Positions 22,978 to 37,001 of a DNA stretch of 64,000 nt are shown here, in pieces. The notes under the pieces are model-generated. The model saw only the letters and a list, made by a program, of their open reading frames with translations, was not told where the DNA came from and made no database searches. How positions within the stretch are numbered: position 1 is the first letter of the stretch; each line of letters starts with the position of its first letter. The position numbers and the translations under genes are program-made. The stretch comes from Centroberyx gerrardi (taxonomy: Eukaryota > Chordata > Actinopteri > Beryciformes > Berycidae): assembly GCF_048128805.1 (NCBI RefSeq), contig NC_136016.1:8810001-8874000 (forward strand), given 5' to 3'.

Positions 22978-25900
22978 AGACCTCATTGAGAGGCCTACAT
23001 CATCCTCAAAAGTGTGTTGACATGCCCCCACTTGACAAAGGGGCCTTTTTTTATTCAGCATGAGGGAAAATAGGTTTTTACAAGCCTCAGATAATCTGAG
23101 ACACACAAAGGCATAATTAAAACAGCAAAAGGGAAGCCCTGTATTTAGCCTGTGAAATAGAGATGGTGTGCTGATTACTGGGTGAATCACTGAGGCACAC
23201 TGTTGTGTTGATTTACACTGATTTACAGGAGAGACAGACAGAGGGTCATACTCTCTAAAAAAAAGGAGGACAGCATAAGGTTTCCTTAACCTGAGACCCA
23301 ATAAAAACATTTTGCATCATTTTGAATTACAAAGGGAGACACTCAGGACTTATAATAACCTGTATACTCCTTTATTATCATTTGCATATAAACCTTACCT
23401 CTTGCATGGAGAAAAAATATTTCTGTCTTAATAAGAAACCCACTGTTTAATAAATTATTTATTTGTGACATCTCACAAAGTCCCTCTCCCATCTTCTATT
23501 GCTAACCAGACAGTGATTTAAAACGCCTTGTTTTTTCTAACCCCTACTGTTCTCAGCATGGAGCGGCTTTTCAAACCCTTGTCACTAAGCTTAGGAACAA
23601 CATGACAAGAAATTGCTGAATAGGTCTGTGGAGGTTCAGTCAAGTTGCTTTTAGGTTTCTGTGTCCCACTAGAAAAACTATCATGCCTTTCTCATAATGT
23701 CTGCCTTCCATTATTCATCCAATCTTTCTTTATCAGCCTTTTTACATGGCTCCAATTTTCTTCCATAAATATGTCCACTTAAAGGGGCTTTTAAAGTAGC
23801 TTGAGTTGTTTGGAGACTCGCTTTTTTTTATTTACCTTAACCTACAAGGAACCGACACGCTGACAGGGACATCATGACGGATGGGACACCATCTTAATTA
23901 GGTGGTGTCAGGCCTTGGCCAGATAGCTTTGTGCGACTGTCAGTGCCCCTCCCTATATAAATTGTGTAATTATCCCTTTCATTACCTTGGGCTTTCAGGC
24001 TACCTGATAGAATTCAAAGGGAGGTGTCACTATCTCTTATCATTATGCTAATGGGTCTTGTGACCAGCAGTTAAATCACAATAGGGGGGGGCAGAACAGT
24101 AGCTATCAAGCCAGTCTGCCTGTCTAGCGGACGACCCCAGTCAGGGAGCTGTATGTCTGCAGGGTGATGGGCCACAACATGTCCACAGGCCCACAGGGGA
24201 TTCCAGCCCCAGTCACCTAGGAGGGGACAGCCGCCCTGGGACAAGTCCTGGAGGGCAAGCCCCCCTGACCTCCATCTGCATATGGGTGGGCTGCCCAGAC
24301 GCCTCCTCAAGAGCCATTTGAATACGATTAGACATTAATGACCTTCACTAATGAGCAGACAGAAGCTGCTTTGTTTGGATCGATCCCAGGCGTCTTCTGG
24401 TGCATGTGCATGTGTGGTTCGGATCTCGGGAATCCCCCTTCGTCCGGTACCTGTCCTAAGAAGCAACAGGTTTTATTGAGCGGTAGTTTGATAAAGGAGG
24501 AGTGACAAGTGGTTGATTTCCATTATGTTGAATAAGCCAGGCACACTGCCCTATGCGTACATGTCAACACTGGGAGATGCTTGCAGGGGTGACACACTGA
24601 TGACTAAGTGTACAGCTTGGGGCTTTTCACTCACTGAACAACCAGAGGCTTCTGACCAAATACTGAACAGGTTCCACATCCCCTATCAATCCTTTTATCT
24701 GTCAAACTATCAATCAGAATTACTCCTAAAACCTATACTGACTGTGCTGTTACATATCCCCCATTCAATACCCATTTAATATACTATAAAGGAAAGCTCC
24801 TGTCGAGTTGCTACAGAATGATGACTCAAGTTGAACTATGCAGGGGCTGGGCTGGTTCTACTATTAGATCAGGCCATCTATCCAATAAATATAATGAGGA
24901 TGAATCAGAGAGTTGTGCTGTTTTTAATGGTGTGTAATGGTATGAGCGCTGACAGCGTAATAGCCCTGGCTCTATTGGCTTTTCTCATTACGTGGCTGCA
25001 GAGGCCTCGGCCAACCACTATAGTTAACCCCCCTAGAGCAATCATCTCAGGCCAATATTACTGGCCAGCCTTTAATGAAGAGAACAATCATCAGTCGTTT
25101 AAGTTTAATGAAAACAGCCACCTGCTAAGGAGCACGGGCCGACCTCAGAGACCAGCAACCATTTCAAAAGGATCCTAAGATGAATCATGCTGCTCATATT
25201 GTGAATTATACATGAAAAGGCAAAGGATGCAATCATCAAATGTGTTTTTAACCAAAGATATTTGAAAGCTCCATGTGTATCCCAAGTTTTCATTTTCAGT
25301 GCTGAAAATCAGATTGCCCATTCATACTGCATGTCTAATTTTCAAAACCTCAAATATTTATATTTGAGTCAGATTATCTGCTGCCTGCCTTGTGGAAATA
25401 ACATAAGCCTTCAGTGTATGCCTTGCTGTATGTCATGCAAGAAAGTAGGTGGTACCAGGTATTTGAGAGATAATGCTGTCATTGTAAGAGCATGAAGCCG
25501 CACTGGCTCTAGTGTGAATGGAGTGATCAGGTGTACAGTGTTGTTTCTGATAAAAAGCCAAGCTCATGCCAGAGCCGGGGAAGCTGTCAGGGCAGTTACC
25601 GCATTTAGTGAGACAGAGAGAACCTGCTCTCTCAGACAATGCATCCTTCATTAGACTTTTCTGCCCAAGTCCATATCATATAACCCAACATTTTATGACA
25701 AAGCCCTTTCCAGTCACTGATTCTGAAGTGAGTGGCCATTTAACAAGCCGAGCAGACAGAATGAAGAAAGAAATCCCCAATAAGTGGAAGATAGGATTCT
25801 GGATATAAACCAAATTAAAGGTTGTCACTAAGTGTTTGCACAAGCACTTTACCGGCCTGACAAGCTTTGTACATTACCTAATATTTCAGATACACTAAGA

Positions 25901-26429
25901 AGCAGTAATGTAATGTAAATTCATCTTTCTTTCTCAGGTATTCACAGTGGTTTAGAGATGAAAACTTCCCGCTGTCATTCGAGTTGTTCATCTTCTTGTC
26001 CGGTTTTCCTCTGTGAATGTTGAGGTAAGAGCACCTGCAGGTCCGTTTTGGTTGTTGTTTACAGTCAACAGAACTGGAGATCCACATGTGGGACAGATCA
26101 GGTGTTTTAAATAGTATTCACCTTCCTTTGGTGGATGATTGGCGGATGGGAACCTCTGTTATACTATATGCTGGTTATGCTGTGGCTGGTACACAGAGAC
26201 ACTATCCTATATATCCATTCAAGACTGTTGTCTGGGGTTATGGAGTTTTAGAATACCTCACACAGATGGCAAATATTGGCACTAATATTGTAATTAAAAA
26301 AAAACATTTTTTTTTTATCACTGAAAATGTTTATGTAAATATATATAAAGATTAAAAAGTGAATCACCAGTGCAAAATACAAAGTTGTTGTATGTTTTAT
26401 TTAGAGTGAATGAGTAGTCACCATTTAGT

Positions 26430-26549
26430 CATGATGAGTTTGAATCCAACTCACAACGTTGGTTGCATGTCTCCCTCTCTCTCTCTCCCGTCTTTCCTGT
26501 CATGCTCAAATGTATATTTTGTAATAAAACAGAAACTATTAAAAAAAAG
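26430..26549 (+). mobile_element. SINE 3' fragment
   Basis: A B-box-like GAGTTTGAATCC precedes CTCCCTCTCTCTCTCTCCCGTCTTTCCTGTC and an A-rich end. This is the same layout as the SINE at 1212-1374, more diverged and lacking a clear 5' part. Confidence 0.55.
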
Positions 26550-26692
26550 TAATCCCTAAAAAACAGTGAATAGGTGAATAAAGTCTCTAAGGACTGTCAT
26601 ATATATCCCTGTTCATTTCAGATTATACCCTTTATAATGATGCTCTACCCTTCCTTACAGTACATGCACTCAGATAACATCATTGTCAGTAC

Positions 26693-26955
26693 TGATATAG
26701 TGGAGGGTAAACCCACCTTAAGTCAGTTTTCCCCACTTTTGTGGAATTGGGTTTACTCACCTTTTTAGGCTGACATAAATCTTTATGAGGTAAATTCAGA
26801 GTACACATCATGGTGCATAGTGTCAGACTGAGGAGCTGGGAAAATGGCATAAATTAATGCTTTCATGAAAATAAATTAGATTTTTCTATAATTGTAGTTG
26901 TTTGAACACCGACTAGACGTCATGGTTTATCCACCTTTATATCGACCGCTACATC
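26693..26955 (+). repeat. Dispersed repeat, copy 1 of 3
   Basis: The order is ATAGTGGAGGGTAAACCCACC, TTTACTCACCTTTTTAGG, GACATAAATCTTTATGAGG, ATAAATTAATGCTTTCATGAAAATA and a closing TTTATCCACCTTTATATCGACC. The same ordered phrases occur at 54371-54650 and 60632-60900. Non-coding. Confidence 0.65.
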
Positions 26956-29900
26956 ACATACTTGATCCATTGAAGTTGCAGTCTAAGATGAATAGAGTTG
27001 CTCACAGCCGCGGTCCTGTTTTCCAGCGGGTCCTGGGCGCAGACTGGCTTTGTCATATGTGATGGCTAGCTCTTTGAGGCCGTGCCAGCTCCTGAGCGCT
27101 CCGAGCTGATTATTTTGACATCTTATGGCAAGGAGAACTCTCCTCTCAGCGGGCCGTGCTTAAGCACAGCGAAGAAGCATTCCTTTGTTAAGTGTTTGTG
27201 TCACACTTAAAGGATTAGAAAGCATTTGAAAAGCACAAGGAATAATGTTTGGAATCACCTACTGAATAGTTTTACTCCTGTAGCTATCCAGCCAATGAAC
27301 CGCAAAGTGATTTATGGGGTGAAATTAGCAACTTTGCCAGAATACAGGGAGTGCTAGTCCCAGAGTCCAGGTTTGGGCACTGTGCCAGGGGTTGGCAGGG
27401 GTTCATTGTATGGTACAGCGTGTGTTGTCCATATGATATTTTACCCTTTCGACAGTATGTACATTTATGTTCCCATATTTCATAGTTTCTGTCAGGGTCA
27501 TTCTAAATCCCTTCACCTGTATCTCACATTTAAATCTTTACATGTAGGCCTGTCTGAGTCTAAACTGTGAAAGGCGTGCTGGGATAAATCATTGGAAAGA
27601 TTTCTACCTCGATGGTTCCCATACATCTCCGATTTTATTGTGTCTCAGGATCCTCTGTCTTGGTGTGGCTTTGGTATGGTGACAGGGGTTTTTGGTTTCT
27701 GGTGGAGGGAGAGAGGGAATGAGGGCCTCTGCTGGGCAGGTTGTGGCGCTGGTCACTTCACTGCAAATCCATTTTGACAGTGAGAGGGTAAAACATTTGA
27801 ATGTGGAATCTTAATGTTAATTTTTTTCAAATGCAGTAACCTATTGTTCTTTCACTTCCATTCAATTTCTACCTCTTTTCCGATGGTGCTAATTTAATAA
27901 AATGATTACATCGTCAGAATTTAACCTTAAAACAGACAATAACCACAATCTGCAAGAAATCTAGTTTTTGAAACCACTGCACTGATCTCATTGATAACTT
28001 GCTTTCAGCCATAAATTGCAGAGAACATCCTGAGTGAGAGAATTGAAAGTGTCAGTCATGTTCTCCAGTTTCAGCTTTCTGAATGACTGCAGGGCGAGGG
28101 GAAGATGGACATCACTTAGGGATCCCCAGGGGAAGAAATTCCTCCAAGACTTAGTGTTTTTTTTTCTCACTGCTCTTCACAAATGAGTTCCCAAGCCGTT
28201 TCCATTAAGAGACTCGGGATAGGCCCTCTGTGAGCTTCACAGAATGTATAACCAGCCAAAGGGCAGGGTTTTGTAAGACAAACCTCTGAAGATGTAATCC
28301 ATATTGTTAAAAGCAGAGAGACTGACCTTTGGTATTAACTAACTGATGTCTATCTCTGCAGCCATGAACTATAAATTGGACTCGCATTTATGTTAGAGTT
28401 AAAAGAAATGCTTTTGCCGAGAAGTCTATCGCCAAAATTGCTTTGACCTTTGCTCGAGCTTTGAGTCAGATTTTTACACATGGCTGCAGTCAGAGCGGTC
28501 AGGTCGGTGATAAATCACCGTGAGAAAAATGAGTGGCACATTTCAAATGTTTACATGTGGCCCCTATTCTTCTGCTCAGGATCTGAGGAGCTGGCTGGCA
28601 GCACAGCGTTTCCCCCCTATGCCTTCTCAGAGGTTGTGTTACTGCGTCCATACATCACCCTGACATGGGTGCACTCTCTGAAACGGCCTGGCTAGACCCT
28701 GTCTCGGGATGATGACATATTTGCCATTCCGCTCAGTGAGGTGTGCTAGTGTCCTATCACTCTCTTATCACTGTCATAGATCCAGGAGCCACTAGCATCT
28801 GTCTGCATCCATCCCCTTAGTAGCACAAGCAATCTTCATAAAACCAACTCAAACCGACACACATCCTCTGTCCAACCGCCCCGACAGGTTATAGTAATAA
28901 TTTCAGAAAGGGATATGGACAGGATGGTGATGATTCCATTTCCGTATGGCTGATGAGTTTATAGTGTTTGATAGATGGCCTATAGTGGCGAGACCCCAAC
29001 ACTCGGGCCCCGACATCGATACTCCCCTGACCCCGCCTGGGAGTCCCCCCTCGGCGGAACTCCCCCTGCTTCTCCTGGGGGTAATGGAGGGAGGAAGAAT
29101 GCGGAGGGAGGAAGTGAGTTTCCTCCAGGCAGATTGCTGGATGGAGAGGCTGAGAGACGGGCAGATGACAATAGAGGGGAGGCCGGGGCCTGAGTGTCGC
29201 CTCGGGGAGACCTGCACCCGCTTACGCGTCGACTCCAGCCGCCGCGCTAAGTGCACCGAGCAGAGGCCTTCACAGCGGATTTGGCAAGGTGATCCATTCA
29301 CCCACTCTACCCCCCTCCCACCCCCTCCTCTCCCCTCCACCTCAACCCACTCTTGTGCAGCCGTCCTCCCTTCGCTGACACCCACCCAACCAGGAGGTGA
29401 TGACTTGACACAGAGGGTGAAGACAGGTCTGGGAGTTTTATCTCCTCTATTCCCTCTTTAGCATCTCTTATTTTCTGGTCTTATATGCATTTTTTAGATA
29501 CTGGCACTACTGAGAATTACACTAATTTCAATGCAACTATGGATGGGACATCTTCTCTGTCATGGTCCCGCATAGAAGGGGGGCCAGCTTGTAGTAAGCG
29601 AGGGGTCAGCTGGTTATGTGGTCTGACAAATTGTTTCATACACATGCAAACAGGCCTCAAGCACTTATGATCCCTCCAGCAGACAGACACCATGTCTCCA
29701 CGTCTATGGTAACTGACACTGAACATTGGCTCCTGTAGAGAGGCTGCATTGTTCCCTATGTAGGATTTAGAAAGCTGATATCAAATTCTGCTGTATTCAA
29801 AGAACCTCTGTTTTATTAGTAAGACAGACAGGCCGTTGCAGCTTTTAGACTTCGCATCGCAGGCTGAAATGCCAGAGCCACCACTCAGAGGAGTGTCAGA

Positions 29901-32900
29901 AAGCTCGATGATGAATGGAGTAAATGTGTAGAAGTATTGGATTGCACCAACATTCCTTAAGGTAAACTTTGGGTATTGAGAAGCTGTGGTAATTTGTAGT
30001 GTCTTGTGTCACAGTCCCAATCTTTTTTTATTCCCATAGCTCAAGGTGTTGATGTTGAAGGGAATGGCTTGACAGATGAAGTTATACTCTTCATGACAAC
30101 AGCCTCAAGGTGTTCTCTGCGGTCGATCCCGTAAATTTGCTCTTTTGGACGGGTGTGACACTGATTGACGGCCTCATGACAGTTCACTGCAAATCCTTTA
30201 ATCCGTTCATAAAGCTCAATAGGGGGGCACTTGATGCACTTTATTCCAGCACCTCTCCCCATCTGGCTTCTGTAAAAGACACTCGGTGCCGTCAGACGCT
30301 CCTAGAGCCATGACAGGAGCTGATGACATGCAGCGTTGAGAGCTTTTATGGGACATGGGTATTTCATCATGGAAATCCACTGAGTGTACAGTAGTGGTGG
30401 AACATACATGCAACTGCTCTTTAACCTTCATATCAACACCACTCATTGATATTTACCTTATTTAAATTAGAGATTAAATTCTTGCTTATTGTGAAGGAAT
30501 CCTTTGCACAGAAAAGTTCTTATTGTCAGACAAGGGTAAGGGAATACTGTCCAAGGAGGACTAGAATTTATATGTGCTGTCCATGGTTGCAGACTGCTGG
30601 AATCTCAGTAGTTTTATGGCCATATGGATTGGGGAACAGCTTGCAGTCTGTGAGTGAGCGTCTCAGTTACAGTGGGGTGTCTGTGATCTATGGAGTTGTG
30701 TCCTGCTCCAGTGACAGTCTGGGCTCCTCCCTCACACAGCAGCCTTTCATCTCAGGGAGACAGAGATGAACCTTAAAACCACTGACAGATATAAACTCTC
30801 ATATGTGTCCTAAAAATCAGTAGGTGAGACATTTGCAGTGGTTCATTTAAGTGGTTCATGTTGTGTTTTCTTTATTATTATAAGGGTATCTGGCACAGAC
30901 AAGATATTTTTATGCTCATAAATATGTATATGAGTTGTAATTTGTATCACAAAATGCAGGCTAAGGTTAATTCCCAATGATGGGCTGCAATGATATCTAC
31001 ATTGCAAGTTTCAGTCAAGATTTGGTTTGATTAAACTATTGAATACTGCCACCTTGTGCAAAGCCTGAGTAAGTAATTCCCTTTGGGGAACTGTCACTCC
31101 TATGAGAAATGTATTTTAATGTAAGCCTGTTGTATTTTGCATTGAAGAGGATTCAAACTAAATTGGGACTTTAAATGTAATGATATGCAAAAAAAATATT
31201 TTGCTACAATCTCAACCTTAAAAAATATCTATGATCTATAATATATGTTGGTGGATTTTTGATAACAATAAAAAGCTAAAAAAAACAATCAAGTGTCTCA
31301 TCATCAGATAATAATTTAATAGACACGATACACGACACTGACATTAATCAGCTCCCTGCAGCCTTGCTGTTTTTTTTTTTTTACATCCTTAACCATTTTG
31401 TTTCTGTGTTTGGGTCAAATGGCCCCAATATAATCCAACCACAGGCTGTGTCAATAGGTTAACTGTGTGTCCCTGCTCGTTACACCCGGTGATATCTATC
31501 ATACCTGCCAATCAGGGCTACATTAATCAACTAGGGCGTCAAGCGGCATGGGGCAGAGAAAGTGCTCCCCCTCCCCTCCATCCATCACTCTGGGTGTAAG
31601 CCGCCATCCGGCATCATCGGTGCATACCACCGCTACACCAGAGATTCTTTATCACATGGACACAGATTGGCCAGCAAGATTCTACACAGATTGATTAGCT
31701 CAGTTTGAGCCAGTCTCCAGGCATTTCATCAGGGTTGTGAGACCAGGTAAGCTGGGGAGACCAGGCTGGATACCCGCTCTTTCTCTGTCTGTCTCAGGCA
31801 GGGTAAAGTGGAGAATTGGCTTCAGGTGATTTGGAGAAGATCTTATCTCCTGTTAACAGAGGAATGACACCATAATGGAGCAGCAGGGGTGCAATTACCT
31901 CTTAGCCCTCCTCCTGTCCTCCTCCTCCTCGCCTTCCCTCCGCCTACACCTCAGCCCTCACTGACAAATTAAGATTAATGACGAAGATAACCTACCTTTC
32001 CGATATCACGTGGTCAGGCTGAGTGTGAGAGAAGGCCTGCTCCTCATGAGTGGAGAGATACAGCTCACCACTTGATACCTGTCCCCTATGCATCCTAACT
32101 TTCTTTGAAATTAAAGCAGTGTCTCGCTGCTGTTGCTAAGGCGTGTTGCCAACACAGCAGGGCAGTGGCGGTGCAATAAATGTTCATGATGTCATATGGA
32201 AATGCAACACGTGGAAGATACTGCACACACTATCATGGATTGGGAGGAAGGAGGTCAGTCAGTAGAGATAAGGACGTCCAGTGTAGAGACATAAAGAAGC
32301 TCTGGGGCAGGAATGACTCTCAGTTGTAAAGGACTTCCAGGTTCACTGAGCTTAAGGCTTTGCCAGAGGAATATGATGCACTGGGGAATGTAGTGGAAAC
32401 TCACAGTTTAGGAAACAGCACTAGAGTCACTTACAGAATGTGTGAATGTTGCTGTTGCCTTGTGACCTGTGTATATTGCTCTTTTATTGCTTTTTTTTTT
32501 AGAGTAGATCTGTCTGTAGAGGAGCCTTTTCTAAGGGTGTTTGTGAAAGTGTAAAAACAAGTGTTGTCCCACATCTACACATACACACACCCTGCCACCC
32601 CCCCTGTTGTCCACGTGAAACTGACTCTTGAAGGTGGAAGGAGACCTGACCCATCCCCCGACCCTCCGTGCCCCACCAGAGTGGACTCTACCTGGCTGAA
32701 TGTGTGTCCCCCTGCCCTGCAGCTGGAGGTGTCTGTTTCACGGGCCTCTGTAATGCGGGACCTGGGAGGATAAGGTTTCACAGGTACAAAAGTCTCCGCT
32801 TTAATCCTATCACACAGAGTGAGTGGCCAGGGCTCAGGGGTCCTGCATAATCCCAGGTTTATCTATTCTGGAGAAGTAAGAGACACAGAGCGTGGGGAGA

Positions 32901-33585
32901 GGAAGAGATTAGTGCCCATCTCTGATTATATTCAATCAATGTTTGCACAGCAAACGGCAAAAGAGATCTCTCAATGGCAATTTTGCTATTCCACACCTCA
33001 GTGCACACAGTAACTAGAGGGGAGCGGTAAAAAAAGATAGGTAAATATTTCCTCTGGCAGCTGTCATGCAGGCTGATATTCAGAGTCAGGGGAACCTGCA
33101 ACAACTTAAAATGTCTGCACTGCACTCTACAGTGGATTTTACTTCTTTACAAGGCAAATATGGGATAACATGCACTGAAAGTCACACTGCATGAGCTGCC
33201 ATGCTTTATGTTTTTACGGATCAGTCCTTCACATTATTATTTATGCAAGTATACCCTGGAAATAATGATTTTAGAATTTACAAAATCATGGAGTACTATT
33301 TTGCTTTTTAGTTCATGTGTAAGTATCACACTACTTTGTCAGAATTAAGACTGGGTCAGTGGTGACAGTCAAGAAATTTCAGAGGGTGACAAATGATTTA
33401 AGTGGGGCTCTGATGGTTGACAAGGCTGTGTGTGTGTTGTGCTTATCAATTTCACAGCAGGCTATTTTGTACTGAAACAGGGCCTTAATGTGGCTTCCTC
33501 TGGAGAATGCAACCTGCTGTAAGACTTCACACTGGGTTCCAATCACACCTTAGGGTTACATCATGCTGCATCATCCTACATCATG

Positions 33586-33697
33586 AGTAGTATAGTATAG
33601 TATAGTATAGTATAGTATAGTATAGTATAGTATAGTATAATATAGTATAGTATAGTATAGTATAGTATAGTATAGTATAGTATAGTATAGTATAGTA
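33586..33697. repeat. (TATAG)n pentanucleotide array
   Basis: About 21 tandem TATAG units over 110 bases with one TATAA variant, ending in AGTAGTAG. The minus-strand frame reads a repeating YTILY peptide, which is a by-product of the array. Confidence 0.95.
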
Positions 33698-35284
33698 GTA
33701 GTAGGTTGGTGACCATGGTAGTGGTTAGGAAATGAATGTAAAGACTCAAATATTAGCCACTGGCATATCACACTTGCTTGTTGTTGAGTGTAGCAGACTG
33801 AAAGACTGAAATTTATTGAAGCAATAAATTAAACTTGCATGGAACTAAGTAAGCAGAAGTTCCTTTTCTCATGAGACTATATTTTGTCTCCAGCACCTTA
33901 GCCAAGTTTGCCGTGGATTTACTACTTCACTGAATTTGTTTTAGTCCTGCAGTGCTTTTTATTCATGGTAGAAACCATGCATTCTCAGAAATTCAATACA
34001 TATTCACAGTGAAGAGCACAAAGCAGACTGCCGCATCCTTCTCCACGTCCCTTGAAGTGTGAGACTTAAAGGAAGAGTGGTTCCTTTGAAGGCAGGTAGA
34101 AGGCGTTGCGGGGCTGAGAGGTGCTGGAAAGGGCATGTCCAAACAGACTTAGGCCCTGAGTGATGAGACACGGGAAGCGGTAACAGGACACCTCGCCCCT
34201 GCTCCCATGTCAACACAGCCATGTGAATCACAGCTGTGAGAGTGTGTCTGCAGGAGTTAGACGCCGATTCTCAGAAAGAATTATCTCTGCATCTACATTA
34301 TCAGCACGCTTTGTTTTGCTCATTATGTGTTTTCTTTTTTTTTGTATTTCAAATCCTCTGAAATGGATTGAGTAGATCTGCAATAAATCTCTATCTCTCA
34401 TCAAGGCTTTTCCGAGTTGATCCCACATGGAAGTGGATAGGGTTAGGATGCAATGCATCACCGGAGTTTAAAGGGCTCAACTTAAGCACTGCTCCTATCG
34501 TGAGACATGAATTGGCCTAGGTAAGTAAGGTAATCCATGTATGTCTTCCCAGGTCTGAGGCAGTAGATTTCCAGTCATGGGAATGCCAGCGGGAGTCTGT
34601 GTGTCTGTGTCCTGTGTCACTGCTCGCTGTGAGCCATTTCCTGGGGATTTTAAGATGGATGACAGTGACTTCCCTTTGCATTCTGTCTCTCTCTGAGCAA
34701 CATCAGTCAGCTCATTTGGCAGAAATATCTCAGGAAAATTGTCATCATGATTTAGAGCATCATGTGCTCTAAAAATTGGTTATTTTATCCACGAGCATCT
34801 ACAGTAGGTGTCCTCAAGTCCTCCTGTCAGCTCTATGAGATGAGTGATTAAAATAAAGTCACTGATTATGTTTTGTTAATTTTATTTTTCAAATGTACTT
34901 GTTTCAAGCCTGGTTGTTGACATGCTTTCACGTTTTTTTGTTTTTTTTTGCATTACTTCTCAGTCTCAGAGATAGAGGGCAGCAAAGACACATTTATCAC
35001 CTCGGATTTTCACCTCCAACTGGGTATGACTACAGAATCCCCTTTTCTGCCTCAGCTTCTCACCTTTTATTGTTTTACCTTGAGATTTTTCACCTAAGTA
35101 TGATTTACCTGTGAACCACATATATGATAGTATAATAACTGATACTCAATCTGACTTCTGCTCTTTAGTCAGTCTCTATACAGCCTCTATAACTTCAAAT
35201 TACAAGAATAGTGTATAGTTGAAGGTTTGCAGTAATTTTGACAAATCACACTACAAAGGAGAAAACAACATAATTTCATCACTG

Positions 35285-36359
35285 TTTATTCAAGTTCACA
35301 GATTTTATGCAAACTAGTGTCTGGGACACATAAGCAGGTCAAAATGTAATAAAGTTTTTGTATACCTATAAAACATGCTGATGTATTTGAAGTCACAATG
35401 AAATGAAAAATCACTTTTTCACCTTGTTAGCAAATTTTCCACACCATAAAATACACATAGGATTTAACAATAACTGCCAAAAAAACAAAAAACAAAACAA
35501 AACATGTACAAGCATTTTATTTTTTTGTATTTTTATATCAAAATCCTGTTACTTTTACTTCCTGGAAAACAGTGCGTCTTAAATGGTTACATCATGGTGT
35601 ACCAGTAAGCGATGAATAAAAGCGGTAAATACAAATTCCAACCAATAAACAATCACACCCTTCCTTAACTCCCATCAAATAAAACTGCCTAACTTATATG
35701 GCATTGGTTCACACTTCTGAATGATCCCTCCCCGTGTTATAGCCTGTTTGAACAGGAAATACATCATATTAAGGAAGCAAGCTGCTCTCAAAATGCGGTT
35801 TCACTGTGACTTTAAGATTTAAGCATGGCTGTCTAATTTCTCCTAGCAATGAAAAAATAAAGCACTATCATCTTTCACAAACAAAACACTTTTATTGCCC
35901 TTATACAAAATAAATAGATATTTTTAGGCCGGTACTTGCAAAGTCACTATCAACTATCAAGATATCAACTAGTTAACTTATGCTAATTTTTTCTAATTAA
36001 CTTGTATGAGAAAATTATTTAAAACATGGGCATTTTTGATCAGATTAAAACACTGAAATGAAAAAAAAAAAATACTCATAATGACTCGAAAAAAATTGAC
36101 TTGAAAAAAACAAAGATGTTGTGTGGGATGTATGATCAAACTTGTTCTCTAATATGACAATACTGGACACTTCCACCCTATTCCTACTATACATATACTA
36201 AACCAGCTGTACAGGCATACTGTACATACTTTACTGTCAATACCTTTGATTTCTGTCAGTAATTTCCCATTATGATAAATAATTTCCGCTCCAGAAACAG
36301 TCTTTGAGCATGATGAGTGACTCATCAATGTCAATGAAAATGGATTCCATTGCGGGCCG
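35285..36359 (-). other. clrn3: clrn3 3' UTR and downstream region
   Basis: AT-rich sequence after the clrn3 stop. Read on minus, AATAAA at 35896-35891 is followed by TGTTTTGTTTGTG, a good downstream element, giving a 3' UTR of about 480 bases. A further AATAAA at 35290-35285 could give a longer form. No open frame is notable. Confidence 0.45.
35891..35896 (-). promoter_or_regulatory. clrn3: Candidate clrn3 polyadenylation signal
   Basis: AATAAA on the minus strand with a T/GT-rich stretch immediately downstream. Confidence 0.5.
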
Positions 36360-36634
36360 CTAATACATCATTATCTCCTTGGGTGCGTCCTCGGTAGGCC
36401 TCTGTTGCTCTTTCCTCTGTGTGTAGGCTGCGTGCTCGTACATGTAGATCAAGCCAATGGCGAGGAGAGAGAGTACTATGTAGGGGATCAGGAGGTAGTA
36501 TCCTACTTGCATCTCAGACCGCTTGTTCCTCAGTTCCACCGCATCCCTGGCAAAGTCCTTCACCACTTCCTCTGCCATGTTGGTGAAGTTGACATTCACC
36601 ACAATTAAGATGAGGACCACAAAAGACAGAGACG
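36360..36634 (-). CDS. clrn3: clrn3 (clarin-3), exon 3 and stop
   Basis: It is entered after CCGCAG (36640-36635) and completes an Ala codon to read ASLSFVVLILIVVNVNFTNMAEE. That is the third membrane segment, ending in an NFT glycosylation-type sequon. It is followed by a charged loop and the fourth segment YYLLIPYIVLSLLAIGLIYMY. The tail is short and basic to polar (TQRKEQQRPTEDAPKEIMMY) and resembles human CLRN3, which I recall ending RKQEQRKPMEYAPRDGILF. The total protein is 230 residues, close to the human 226. Confidence 0.9.
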
Positions 36635-36815
36635 CTGCGGAAGAAAGAGTGCCGTTAGCGCTGTGACAAAGAACGGGACGAAATTACATCCCACCCTCCA
36701 CATCAGTCTCGTCATCGATCCATTTCTGGCAATTCTACATCTATTACTCAAAACCAGCTCCCAAATGCTCAATTCTCTAAGATTTGTGTCACTACCGGGT
36801 CGTGGTCATCCTTAC

Positions 36816-37001
36816 CACTGAGCGAGCTGCAGGCGTAGAAGCCAACAGGCCCCATGTAGGTCTCGTAAGGGTTGCTGACACTGTTGTAAAGGGCGATAAG
36901 GATGCTGCCAGCTGAGAACAGCAGACACAGGACCAGCAGGAGCACAGCCAGACCATGAAGGATCACAGGAGCTCCTCCAGCCATTCCCAACTGGGGAAAC
37001 A
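36816..37001 (-). CDS. clrn3: clrn3 (clarin-3), exon 2
   Basis: Bounded on minus by the acceptor CTGTAG and the donor GTAAG, both phase 1. It encodes VFPQLGMAGG, then the second membrane segment (VILHGLAVLLLVLCLLFSAGSI) and the clarin signature LYNSVSNPYETYMGPVGFY. This aligns with FYNSISNPYQTFLGPTGVY of human CLRN3 as I recall it. That block is the main reason for choosing clarin-3 over other tetraspan families such as claudins or PMP22-like proteins. Confidence 0.92.

Larger units (their letters stand above)
16760..35280. other. Large gene-free spacer between FoxI and clrn3
   Basis: About 18.5 kb with no exon I can support. Open frames are short and their translations show no domain. Contents called separately: a CTG repeat, GT and TATAG microsatellites, a SINE remnant and one copy of a dispersed repeat. 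A GC-rich block at about 28940-29400 has frames open on both strands but no recognisable protein. By position much of this may be cis-regulatory DNA for the FoxI gene, but this is inference. Confidence 0.45.

Noticed and set aside
22789..23310. 173-codon minus frame
   Set aside because: Contains a poly-Thr/His run encoded by the GT microsatellite and no recognisable domain; no exon signals.
28946..29461. Opposed 171- and 160-codon frames as possible genes
   Set aside because: Low-complexity Pro/Arg-rich translations in a GC-rich patch; no family resemblance, and both strands open because of composition. Kept only as a weak finding.
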